DNA from: Bacteroidales bacterium
GTDB lineage: Bacteria; Bacteroidota; Bacteroidia; Bacteroidales; UBA932
NCBI GenBank assembly: GCA_022653735.1
Contig: JALCSU010000006.1
Coordinates: forward strand, 1 to 64,000
DNA length: 64,000 nt
Direction of reading: 5' to 3'
In this document: positions 49,031-58,388 of the stretch, in pieces
Layout of the letters: every line of letters starts with the position of its first letter
How positions within the stretch are numbered: position 1 is the first letter of the stretch
Made by a program: the position numbers and the translations under genes
The notes under the pieces: model-generated
Told to the model about the DNA's origin: nothing
The model's input: only the letters and a program-made list of their open reading frames with translations
The model's database searches: none

Positions 49031-49258
49031 ATGGAAAAAGAGCCTATCCTTCTGATGTTCGGCAAGAACGTCCAGAAGATTCGTAAGATTCGGCATCTTT
49101 CACAAGAGCAACTCGCAGAGCTTGCTGGAGTTCATCGTACCTATATTGGAATGATTGAAAGAGCAGAGAAGAACATTACTCTTTGCAATATTGAAAGAAT
49201 TGCAAAAGGACTTAATGTGCCCATTATTGACCTACTATCCGACAAGATCAATGACTGA
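49031..49258 (+). CDS. XRE-family controller-like protein
   Basis: FGKNVQKIRKIRHLSQEQLAELAGVHRTYIGMIERAEKNITLCNIERIAKGL; overlaps the restriction gene. Confidence 0.88.
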   Translation: MEKEPILLMFGKNVQKIRKIRHLSQEQLAELAGVHRTYIGMIERAEKNITLCNIERIAKGLNVPIIDLLSDKIND

Positions 49259-50360
49259 TTTTAAGATTCCGCCCCGTTCAGTTAAAAGCGTTAAGTCGCT
49301 TGATGACTTGCAGTTGATTCTTTCTCCATTAGTGGGAAGAGACTTCGTATTATCTGGCGCGCCACGTACTGATGGCTCTGAAATGCGCAAATTAATATGC
49401 AATACTCTAGACCAACATGACCCTGCGGAAGCCGCGCGGTCTGGAGAATATCAGATCATTCCACCAAGAGGGAAAGGGATACCTCGTATCCTTCGAGAGT
49501 TAATTGATACGTATGTAGTTACATCTGGCGACAATTATAATCTTCAGGTTTGGAATAGAATCCCAAATAGTAACTCAGTTCTTATTCAGTATGCTTCTGG
49601 GGAGGTTATACGCTGTAGTGATATTCGCATAGTATTGATCAAGGTTACAGACAATAAGATTCAGTCGATCATTATTACTACACCCAGTTTTATTGAGCAG
49701 GAGTTTGGCGTATTTGGGAAGCCTACCATCAAGCATCAATTAATGATTTCCGACAAGAAAAGATCAGACATTGTCAGCTCTGAGAATCATATCCTATCTG
49801 AAAAAGACAACTCCAAGCTCTCCTATAGATTGACAGATATCTATCAAGGGCATGATATGTCTTCGGGACTATTGCAAGAGCCGAAAGAGGAGTATCTATC
49901 TATTAAGTCTTTAACTCAGATTGTCGCATCAAAGTTGGTCGGAATCAAACTTGATACCGCCGATACCAAGACAAGAGGGCAACGTCTGGAAAGAATCACG
50001 ATGGAGTTATTAGGTTATAGTTATGAAGAAATGGAAGTCCTCCAAGGACAGTACCCGGATGTTCCTGACCAGCTTCTCGAGGTTAAACTTCAAGATTCAC
50101 CAACCGTTGATTTAGGAATGCATACTCCGGAAGTGGCAGAGCCTTTATCCGAGTATTCAGACATTACATCGCAAGATATTCGCTATCTCATTGCCCTTGC
50201 GAATAAAACTACAGGTGTGATTGAAGGTGTAGTATTAATGCCTGGAGCAAAACTGGGAGATTACTTTACCTTTGTCAGTGAGACAAGTTTTAAGTGCCAG
50301 AGATCAATACCCATGGACTTTTTCAACAAACAGTCAGGGTCATGTGTTATAAAGCAGTAA
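49251..50360 (+). CDS. Predicted type II restriction endonuclease
   Basis: YPDVPDQLLEVKLQDSPTVDLG (D...ExK-like); convergent with methyltransferase, downstream of XRE gene. Confidence 0.7.
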   Translation: MTDFKIPPRSVKSVKSLDDLQLILSPLVGRDFVLSGAPRTDGSEMRKLICNTLDQHDPAEAARSGEYQIIPPRGKGIPRILRELIDTYVVTSGDNYNLQVWNRIPNSNSVLIQYASGEVIRCSDIRIVLIKVTDNKIQSIIITTPSFIEQEFGVFGKPTIKHQLMISDKKRSDIVSSENHILSEKDNSKLSYRLTDIYQGHDMSSGLLQEPKEEYLSIKSLTQIVASKLVGIKLDTADTKTRGQRLERITMELLGYSYEEMEVLQGQYPDVPDQLLEVKLQDSPTVDLGMHTPEVAEPLSEYSDITSQDIRYLIALANKTTGVIEGVVLMPGAKLGDYFTFVSETSFKCQRSIPMDFFNKQSGSCVIKQ

Positions 50361-52017
50361 CCCCAAATGCTTGATAAACATACTGGTTTATCTCTTTCTC
50401 AAGGACAGCTATCTGGTGTGGGTCAGAGATAGTGTTTATTTGTTTAACCAACGAGATAATCCTAATAGAGGCCGGATTATCTAAAGGTGGCATGGGGTAT
50501 TTAGCAATGTACTGTGTTAAATATCGACGTCTGCCAGAATATAGCTTATTGTTGAAACTCAAGTCGTGATAGCGTTCCATGAGAGGAGAGTTGGCAACTC
50601 CTTCAATTAGATATAGACGATTAAGCTCCTCGTCAGTCTGTGCAACTATCCAATAGCAATTACCATTGACTATTGCACCACTATCATCAAAACAAAAACG
50701 GGGAGATACACTTATATCCGGGAATACAATTTTGGGGTATTGCCATAGAGCCGGGTTTTGAGGGACCCACAACTCATACCAATTCCTTCCTGCTTCCATC
50801 AAATACTTTCGCGCAGTAAGCTGGGCATAATACTTTTTTAAATACTTATGTGCTTTGGGATACTTACTTATATCATAAACCGCTTTTTTGCCTGATTCAG
50901 AATAATGGGGGTAAAGTGCTTTTGAGCACTGCGAGTAATTGCAGCCCCAACGTACAATATTCTCTTGCGATATTAGAGTTCGCAACAAATCATCCTCAGG
51001 CATTGACGGCTCATCTTCCCACCTAGGATTCAGAAAGACATTATCAGCACAAGATTTAATACCGACTCTGACTTTAAAAACATCTCCGACGTAAAACCCT
51101 GTATTGCTACGAATAGTTTCCAGCCAAGTATCATCGCTATTACTTGTAATCGTCCAGGGCTCCTTGCCACTATTCTCAAAGCAAATCCTACCGGAATCAA
51201 CTCGATACATAGTGTTCCCAACTTGGTAAAGTCCACCATTGGATTCAGATAGTAAATCATAAATACTATTAGCGATAGTGGGCGATTCAGAGATTGACTC
51301 TGCGGCTTCGTATATCTTCGATGCTACGCAAGATGCCTGCGCCCTGTTATGTCTGCGTCTTCCTATAAAAATAGCCGGAAGAACAGCGGCGTCAAACAAT
51401 TTAGTGTCGCCGAGATCAATGATTTCAATAATCTCGAAATTATTCAGCAAAAAGGAACGAATACTGGCTCCACTTTTTGTGGAGAGGTATCTATTTGACG
51501 TGATGACACCAATAATTCCTCCTTCTTTCAATGCATAAGTCATGCATTTAAGAAAAGGAAAATATAAATCAATACGACCTGAAAGATTAAACTGCTGAGC
51601 AAGTTTTTGCGCTCTTTCTGCGCCTAAATTTTGGGTGCGTACATACGGCGGGTTCGCGATAATAATATCGGCTTTTACTGAATTGTTGTCAAATAAACCG
51701 TCTCGGTATTCTTCATAAAGGTCAAGAAAATCTTGATTATGTAGTTCGAATGATAACGTCCTATTTTTAATACAACTCTCGGCGATGCTTAGATACTCCC
51801 TGTCAGTATCATATCCAACAAGATGTGGAGAGTATTGTTTGAATGTAGAAAGGGCGGCTTGTAATAAAGATCCTGTTCCGCAGGCTGGATCGAGTATAAC
51901 TGGTTGAGATATATGCTCGCTACTATCGAAAATCCTTTGGGCCACAAACTGAGCAAGACCTTCAGGCGTGAAGGTTGCACCGGAATTCTTGATCTCAGTC
52001 TTCGTTCTCTTGTTCAT
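50347..52017 (-). CDS. N6-adenine DNA methyltransferase (gamma-type, NPPY)
   Basis: GATFTPEGLAQFVAQRIF, ILDPACGTGSLLQAAL, DIIIANPPYVRTQNLG. Confidence 0.92.
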   Translation of the reverse strand: MNKRTKTEIKNSGATFTPEGLAQFVAQRIFDSSEHISQPVILDPACGTGSLLQAALSTFKQYSPHLVGYDTDREYLSIAESCIKNRTLSFELHNQDFLDLYEEYRDGLFDNNSVKADIIIANPPYVRTQNLGAERAQKLAQQFNLSGRIDLYFPFLKCMTYALKEGGIIGVITSNRYLSTKSGASIRSFLLNNFEIIEIIDLGDTKLFDAAVLPAIFIGRRRHNRAQASCVASKIYEAAESISESPTIANSIYDLLSESNGGLYQVGNTMYRVDSGRICFENSGKEPWTITSNSDDTWLETIRSNTGFYVGDVFKVRVGIKSCADNVFLNPRWEDEPSMPEDDLLRTLISQENIVRWGCNYSQCSKALYPHYSESGKKAVYDISKYPKAHKYLKKYYAQLTARKYLMEAGRNWYELWVPQNPALWQYPKIVFPDISVSPRFCFDDSGAIVNGNCYWIVAQTDEELNRLYLIEGVANSPLMERYHDLSFNNKLYSGRRRYLTQYIAKYPMPPLDNPASIRIISLVKQINTISDPHQIAVLEKEINQYVYQAFGVTAL

Positions 52018-52114
52018 TTTCGAATACTTTACTATGCAAATTTACGAAATAAAAAAAAGGATAAAAAACCTAAACACGGTTTTTTTCTAACCCGGGTCTC
52101 AAACATATAAAAAC

Positions 52115-52144
52115 TGTTACCCTCAACAAAAGCCGAGGGTAACA
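52115..52144. terminator. Terminator-like hairpin
   Basis: TGTTACCCTC...GAGGGTAACA. Confidence 0.5.
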
Positions 52145-52179
52145 TATAGAGATTGAAATAGAAGTCTAAACCGACTGAA

Positions 52180-52612
52180 TTATGCCCGGCCTTCAACGTA
52201 GTTAATAATCCCTTCCACGTGCAGCGCAACAATGGACTTCTTCCCCTCCTCTGATTCGAGGAAGCTCAACGAGACCTCCGAGTCCATGAAGCCGTTCTCA
52301 GTGAGGACCGCAGCACAATAGGTGTGCTTCAGGATGTAGAATGGCTTTTCATAGTCTGGATCACCATCGCTGTAGTCGGTACGGAGCCGGTGGCCGGGAA
52401 GATGTCTCTGGGCGGCTTTGTACAGGCAAGTGGCCAACTTGTCGGACTCTGTGTGTCCGGGAAAAGTGTAAGCGCACCAGCCAGTGGCACTGTGCCACAT
52501 ACGCCCACTGCCGGCTGCATTGACGAGGATGCTGACGACGAAGGTGTCGTGGGGTTCGTGACCGTGGCGGATGGCTACACGGCTGATACGTCTGCAGCGT
52601 GCTGTCGCTGAT
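52180..52612 (-). pseudogene. N-acetylmuramoyl-L-alanine amidase C-terminal fragment
   Basis: HGHEPHDTFVVSILVNAAGSGRMWHSATGWCAYTFPGHTESDKLATCLYKAAQRHL...KHTYCAAVLTENGFMD; stop 5' of the homology and no start. Confidence 0.7.
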
Positions 52613-52615
52613 TAT

Positions 52616-52834
52616 TTACCTGGACCCCAAAATCCCATATATTCCAATGATTGCACCATAAAGAATCAATACTTCTCTTAGAATACTGATTGCTGAGCTT
52701 ATATATTCCCCTATGGGAGAGAGGAGATGGACTCTGGTACAAGCAATTAGAATTCCACAAATGAAAATAGCAATAGCTATGACTAATCGTAATTGACAGA
52801 TTGTTTTGTTCTCTTTATTGTTTTGTTTATTCAT
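52616..52834 (-). CDS. Small membrane protein
   Basis: Hydrophobic ICQLRLVIAIAIFICGILIACTR and C-terminal segment; adjacent to amidase fragment (holin-like position). Confidence 0.45.
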   Translation of the reverse strand: MNKQNNKENKTICQLRLVIAIAIFICGILIACTRVHLLSPIGEYISSAISILREVLILYGAIIGIYGILGSR

Positions 52835-52980
52835 ATTCGTGCCAGCGCCGGGTTGTCCTAGCCTTTCTCGGCCCCCGGTCTGACTGGCTTTGTGAACTCC
52901 ATCGCATAAGGCGTACGTTTCATTCACATTGCAAAGTTCGCATGAGGGATTTTTGCCGCAAAAGGCCGCAGATAAAATAT

Positions 52981-53013
52981 TAACTCCTTGAAATCGTGTG
53001 TTTCAAGGAGTTA
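52981..53013. terminator. Strong hairpin terminator
   Basis: TAACTCCTTGAAA...TTTCAAGGAGTTA, 13-bp perfect stem. Confidence 0.65.
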
Positions 53014-53069
53014 TTCTGCGGTGCAAACCGAAAGTTCTGCGGGGAACTGCGGGATAGTGCAATTGCGGG

Positions 53070-54533
53070 TTACTTAATGCATGAGGATAGAATCTTGATA
53101 TTAGTATTCTGGATTCTTCTTGTGCCGTCATTGAGTTTATTTATGCTATCAACGGTCTCATTAATGCTTTTGCAGGCTATAGCATACCAATTAGCATCAA
53201 GGTGGTTACGGAGACATTTCATAATAAACTTAATGCTGCCAATATAACCAGTATGAGCGCCAGCATTTTTGGCCTGTATCATCATTGAGGAGAAATTAGC
53301 CTGGTCAATGGCATAGGTGAATTCTTCAAGGGTGACGTTGATAAAAGCGACATCCACCCATTCATTGTACAAAGTCTTATAATCGATAGTTTTGTGATGG
53401 ATGGTTTTCAGATCTTCTGGCTTGACATACGATTCCCGAATCTTTATTTCGGGCACAAGCGGAATGGTCTCAGTATCGATGAAATACTCGTGAGCGATTT
53501 CAAGGACGTTCCTCTCACAAATGTCGAGGTAAAAGCGCATAGAGGCAACATCGACAGCGGGTGTACGTCCACATTTACTAAGGACCTTTCCCTGATTGGC
53601 AGCGTATGTTTCATAGATACCTGTCAACAGTGAAACAACCCAGTTGATGATGGCAGCATCAATGTCAGAAGCAATATCAGAATTGGCCTGAAGCCGGGCA
53701 ATGTAGTCCTGGAAGTAAGAATGAATGAGGGTTGTCATTGGCTCGTCACAGTGCCGATAGATCTCGTCGTATGACATCATAGGATTATCAGAAGTCATCT
53801 GGTGGCAAAAAGTGACACACTGCTCCACTAGGACTTCGAAAAAGCGCTTTTTGTTGTCATTGACATTGACAATGGCGCGTTTCCGGAATTCGAGACCCAG
53901 CTTATCCGTGTATTTGGCTCGTAGATCATCATATTCTCCTATCCACATATTGTACGGAATGAGATTCGCCAAAGAATCCGGCATTGCAGGGAGAAGACCT
54001 TCAATCCGATAGTGGAAATAGCGGTAGAACAATGTATAGGTATTTATTTTTACTGGCCACTTATCCTTTGATTGACATTTCTGAAGATCTTTCTTGGCAG
54101 CAATGTCGGATGCAAGGTAAAGGGTTGGTATAGCTTGGTATTGTTCCTCTATAATCTCTCTGGTCTTCAAGAGCCAGTCGAACATCAACCGGATGCCAGA
54201 GCGTGGGTCGTTTCGGTAGGATTGCTTAATCTGAGCAGCATAGCTCTCCATCAACGCATAAATGAAGTGAGGATACTCTTCGAAATAGAGATCATTCTTT
54301 TGGAGTTTGTTCTCTACATCATAGCAGCGCGCAAACATATCCCGAACCATACCAGAGAATGCGAACTCGTTAGCGAAGGGCTCTGTAAGACATCCGCCGT
54401 GAACTTCCATTCTCAGATGGGCGAACCGTGGAAGAGAAAGAAGGCTGAAATCGTAGAGGACAAGTCTTTCCTGAGGAATCTTATTTGAGCTACTGCTTGG
54501 TTGCATAATGGGCTTCTCTGGATTATTCGTCAA
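53070..54533 (-). CDS. Hypothetical protein, 487 aa
   Basis: Long ORF downstream of the AbiE pair, same strand. Confidence 0.7.
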   Translation of the reverse strand: MTNNPEKPIMQPSSSSNKIPQERLVLYDFSLLSLPRFAHLRMEVHGGCLTEPFANEFAFSGMVRDMFARCYDVENKLQKNDLYFEEYPHFIYALMESYAAQIKQSYRNDPRSGIRLMFDWLLKTREIIEEQYQAIPTLYLASDIAAKKDLQKCQSKDKWPVKINTYTLFYRYFHYRIEGLLPAMPDSLANLIPYNMWIGEYDDLRAKYTDKLGLEFRKRAIVNVNDNKKRFFEVLVEQCVTFCHQMTSDNPMMSYDEIYRHCDEPMTTLIHSYFQDYIARLQANSDIASDIDAAIINWVVSLLTGIYETYAANQGKVLSKCGRTPAVDVASMRFYLDICERNVLEIAHEYFIDTETIPLVPEIKIRESYVKPEDLKTIHHKTIDYKTLYNEWVDVAFINVTLEEFTYAIDQANFSSMMIQAKNAGAHTGYIGSIKFIMKCLRNHLDANWYAIACKSINETVDSINKLNDGTRRIQNTNIKILSSCIK

Positions 54534-54546
54534 TACAGATAATAAC

Positions 54547-55338
54547 TTATTGAATTAGTTCGACTAGCGTTTCCCGGACAGTCTCCCATGCAGAAATCGG
54601 ATCGTACGATGTTCCCGGCCGAAGCAACTTGACCGTATCTCCAATGAATTCCGGATCTGCCAGTTTCTCCTCCATATTGGCCACAAACTGCTTATATGTC
54701 GGAGGCGTCTCCACTACGAAGCCGATATAGCGTTTATAACAACGAACCACCTCTTCTGGATTCACTTCTGCATTTTGAAGTGCATATGCAAGATCGAAAA
54801 GGTCGCGGCCTTTTTTTCGCTGATAAAGCGCGCGCATCTTTGTCCCAAGCAGCTCTTCCAGTTTGTAGGTGGTGAGATTGCATGAACCAGAAGCCCAGAG
54901 GCTCTCATAAGAGAATGGAACTCTGACAAGACCGAGTTCATTGAAATGCTCATAGCAGTTAATCTCGACCTTGAGACGGATCTGAACAACCGGAGGGACC
55001 TCTGACTGAATTCGGAAAAGCATCGTATTATTGAAACGTTTGGGCTTGATGACCTTGTCCGGAAGATAACTGAGCACCTCCCCTAGCCTGAAAAGGATGG
55101 GCTTGATAGGTCCAGGATTAATCTGTACCAAGTCAATGTCCTCAGAATATCTTGGCTGGGGTGCAAGATAGAGCTTATGAAGAGCTGTTCCTCCACGGAA
55201 AGCCAGTTCTGATGCGAGGAATTCATCCGAGAATATGTCGGTCAAGGCTCGCGTGATGATGAGGTCCTGCTCAACATTGGCGATATCTTCCCAGGGAACC
55301 TGTTTGTTCCAGTGCGTAATAGCTGATCGAGGAATCAT
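54547..55338 (-). CDS. abiEii: AbiEii/AbiGii-family nucleotidyltransferase toxin
   Basis: ELAFRGGTALHKLYLAPQPRYSEDIDLVQ. Confidence 0.9.
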   Translation of the reverse strand: MIPRSAITHWNKQVPWEDIANVEQDLIITRALTDIFSDEFLASELAFRGGTALHKLYLAPQPRYSEDIDLVQINPGPIKPILFRLGEVLSYLPDKVIKPKRFNNTMLFRIQSEVPPVVQIRLKVEINCYEHFNELGLVRVPFSYESLWASGSCNLTTYKLEELLGTKMRALYQRKKGRDLFDLAYALQNAEVNPEEVVRCYKRYIGFVVETPPTYKQFVANMEEKLADPEFIGDTVKLLRPGTSYDPISAWETVRETLVELIQ

Positions 55339-56135
55339 AGGTCGTCTATTTCGATTTCGGTATTGACAATGATATTCCAGCGCTTGTCCAGGATTGCTCC
55401 GTCGTCGTTCTTGTGGGTTGAGAGCCGGAACCGGTTTAGCTTAGGAGACACTATCTTCAATTCCTGATAAAGATCATCAGCTTGTGACTGATTCATCAGG
55501 ACATTCTCCAGAATGTAACCAAGCCGTTGAACTGTTGCGATAGTAGATGGCGAAAGCAGTCCCCTCTCAGCTGCTCCAGTCCAAACTGTCTGTTCAGACA
55601 GTTCTTCGATTACAGTCGCCGCCCTAGAAAGGCCACCAACGTGTTGCTCATATTGGATAAGATCAAGAGCCGTGAGTTCCGGGCCAGAGAACTTGATAGT
55701 TCCGGTCTCTGAATTAATTTCCTTCAGAAAGCTGACAGGAATAGATGAGCGATAATTCCAATCGAGAATGGAGAACCGTGTCATTCTGATCCGGGGCGGA
55801 ACTGTCATGACGGAAAACTCCTGGGGGCGTTGATGGGCTGCGCCCAATAACTCCGCAGCATTTAGCAAGCAGATATAATAAGGCCGACGAAGATGGTCCA
55901 TTAATTGGTCTACGTAATAAACCGGTGGAACAATACCCTTTGCTGCATAATGTGGAGGGATAACAACGTAGAATCCCTTGAAAGGTTGAGCTATCACCTC
56001 ACTCTTGACTATCCTATATAAGCTATTACTTATTTGTTGTGGCGTAAATGACGGGAATGCGTTCGTCACCTCTTCATAAGTGAAGATTGGACGGCCTTCG
56101 ACTTCCCGATTATGCACCCATTCGCGAACACTCAT
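55335..56135 (-). CDS. abiEi: AbiEi-type antitoxin/regulator
   Basis: Winged HTH N-terminus, FKGFYVVIPPHYAAKGIVPPVYYVDQLM; translationally coupled to AbiEii. Confidence 0.88.
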   Translation of the reverse strand: MSVREWVHNREVEGRPIFTYEEVTNAFPSFTPQQISNSLYRIVKSEVIAQPFKGFYVVIPPHYAAKGIVPPVYYVDQLMDHLRRPYYICLLNAAELLGAAHQRPQEFSVMTVPPRIRMTRFSILDWNYRSSIPVSFLKEINSETGTIKFSGPELTALDLIQYEQHVGGLSRAATVIEELSEQTVWTGAAERGLLSPSTIATVQRLGYILENVLMNQSQADDLYQELKIVSPKLNRFRLSTHKNDDGAILDKRWNIIVNTEIEIDDL

Positions 56136-56746
56136 TTTCTTAGTTTTGTTACAAAGATAATCATTTTTTGATTAGTTTGCGCACTATAATAGGAAAAATG
56201 ATGGGTTGCTTTATTTAAACGGCTTTAATCGAAATATCAGAAGAAAAGATTCATTTAATCAGGTCATTCCCACATTTGGCCAAAAATCGTTCACCCATTT
56301 GGCCAATTATTGTTCCCGAACTTGGATGCTGCAAATATGAAACTGTGAATAGTAAAAATAACCTCGGGAAACAGGGTTTCCGCATCACACTTTCATAGTT
56401 TTAAAACTATCCTAATTGAGGTTCATTTCCTTGTGTAATCTCATTATTGTGCCATAAAGATCTTTCGGGTTGAAGGAAAAAACCATCGGCTTGTCCTGTT
56501 TGGTTCATGTATTAGATATAACGAACGAACTAAACAATCATCTACAAAGTCGGGAATCCAAGGAAAAGTGAAACCTTGTATAGTGATTTGATCTTGGAAT
56601 GATTCAAGATAAGAAAGGATGCTTTTCTGGGATTGAAACATCACCTTTTCGCGACAGATATCTGAGGACCTCTAAAGCGCCTTTTTTTCTCCTTTAACCC
56701 GAAATAATGGGGTATTATCCGCAATTCGTAACTACTCGAGAGATAA

Positions 56747-56800
56747 TTTGTCACAGTCTTTGTCACAAAAACCGTGTATTCTGTCACACGTGTGACAAAA
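56747..56800. repeat. TTTGTCACA repeats and TGTCACACGTGTGACA palindrome, E2 right end
   Basis: Direct copies at 56747-56755 and 56759-56767; palindrome 56782-56797. Confidence 0.65.
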
Positions 56801-56870
56801 CGCCATTGTAACTTATTGATAATCAGTCTTTATTATCGTGTGCAAAAATCACTTTGGAAAGTTCATGTCT

Positions 56871-56888
56871 TGCTGCATCGGGAAGTAG
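56871..56888 (+). repeat. att-like core 3 (TGCTGCATCGGGAAGTAG), E2 right boundary
   Basis: CTGCATCGGGAA-TA- match to mnmE 3' end; encodes C-I-G-K-stop. Confidence 0.68.
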
Positions 56889-57021
56889 TGCTAATTTCAA
56901 GGCGATAGCCCAAATACAAAACGAATATAACAAATGTTAATTTCGCTGCTTTCTTCGGGAATTTTTAAGGGCAATTGTCTCCTATCTCATTTCGCACAAA
57001 TTGTGCTTGATTTGTCGAATT

Positions 57022-57071
57022 TTTGTTGCATCCTTGTTGCTGGCTAAAAAAACAGCAACAATGGCAACAAA
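57022..57071. repeat. Imperfect long inverted repeat
   Basis: TTTGTTGCATCCTTGTTGCTG / CAGCAACAATGGCAACAAA. Confidence 0.5.
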
Positions 57072-57326
57072 TCGGAAACATAGTATACAGGTATGACAAA
57101 GAGCAGACTCCCATTGTCTTCTCATCAAATGCAGACAAGAACGCAGCACTTCTGAACTGCGATTCAAAACTGAAATCCATCCTGCTATTCTCCGCAAGCC
57201 TATGCAACATCACGCAAGAAGAACTCTTCAAGCTTGATGACATCAACTCCGAAGACGGCATCACCCTCTTCACCCTCATCAAAATACTCGCACAAGTCTA
57301 TGAAATCAGGAAAGAGGATTTGGAGA

Positions 57327-58382
57327 CTATTCAATGATGCTTTCTGAGTCTTCGTTGTGCTTTTCCTTGTTCTTAAGGACTAATTCCTTACTAGTATTGG
57401 CGTAACAATACACGCAGAAATGCCTGCAGGTATTATACATACCAATATCCTTGCTTATCATACATCCACATATCTTACGCTGCCCCTTATCCTTGAGATT
57501 TTTCCCCTTTTCAGGAATAACGAGTTCAGACCGAAATAGACCGCTAGACGATTTTGGTAGTTTACCAGTACGTAAATAATAGATCAGTTCTTGGTCTTCT
57601 GAAAAAATGCGCTCCATCAATCCCCCATCAATGCAACGATTATGTTCGATTCCATATGATTTAAGATCAATCTCTTCGGCACAAGTCGCTAGTGTTAAAC
57701 ACCAGCCTTCGGTCTTCCAATGTTCGCGTAATTTCGCAAGACCATCTACGAGTTCAAGTCGCTTGTCTCCTTCTGGTTCCGCAAATTCAACATTATCTTT
57801 TGTAAAGAATGGCGTCTCCTTTACAAGATTATTCTGAACCTTTCGATATGCCCGGACATCAATAAAACTGAAAACGAGTTTGTCTGTATATCCTTTAATT
57901 TTGTTACCTACATGGTAAATCTTAGTCAGCAACTGACGCGGAGTCAACTGTTCCGTCAGCACGAGCGGATCGAAGCGCCATATCACCTTTTCCTTGCCAA
58001 TCTTTTCAGATAGTCTCTTAAATACTTCAATACGATGCTGGAGAGCAGGAACATTGGGCTCAAATCCCACTCTCTCATAATCATTTAGGGTGACCTGAAA
58101 ATAATAATGGATCCCTCTTTTGTCTAATTCCGGTAGATACTCAATCATCGGTTCGGGGTCTTTTGTCCAAAAGACAACAACCTTAGTATCCTTAAATGAG
58201 ACATACATCGGCTGTTGGTTAAACGGATTGTACCAAACGCAATATCCGGCCTTCAATCGGTTGATGAACCACTTGGCATAGAAAGCAGGGATGTCGGTCG
58301 AGCGGCTCGCCGAAATGATTACAGGGCAAACAGCGTCCACGCTCTCTCCGTTTTTGTTGATGATTGTAGTCTTCTCGGCCAT
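57327..58382 (-). CDS. DUF1848 (radical-SAM-like) protein
   Basis: VIISASRSTDIPAFYAKWFINRLKAGYCVWYNPFNQQPMYVSFKDTKVVVFWTKDPEP; C-terminal cysteines CGCMISKDIGMYNTCRHFCVYCYAN. Confidence 0.85.
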   Translation of the reverse strand: MAEKTTIINKNGESVDAVCPVIISASRSTDIPAFYAKWFINRLKAGYCVWYNPFNQQPMYVSFKDTKVVVFWTKDPEPMIEYLPELDKRGIHYYFQVTLNDYERVGFEPNVPALQHRIEVFKRLSEKIGKEKVIWRFDPLVLTEQLTPRQLLTKIYHVGNKIKGYTDKLVFSFIDVRAYRKVQNNLVKETPFFTKDNVEFAEPEGDKRLELVDGLAKLREHWKTEGWCLTLATCAEEIDLKSYGIEHNRCIDGGLMERIFSEDQELIYYLRTGKLPKSSSGLFRSELVIPEKGKNLKDKGQRKICGCMISKDIGMYNTCRHFCVYCYANTSKELVLKNKEKHNEDSESIIE

Positions 58383-58388
58383 ATTAAA

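Larger units (their letters stand above)
39689..56888 (+). mobile_element. Element 2 (E2): ~17.2 kb island bounded by att-like cores, no integrase identified
   Basis: att cores at 39673 and 56873; TTTGTCACA repeats near both ends (39832-39883; 56747-56800). Confidence 0.6.
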
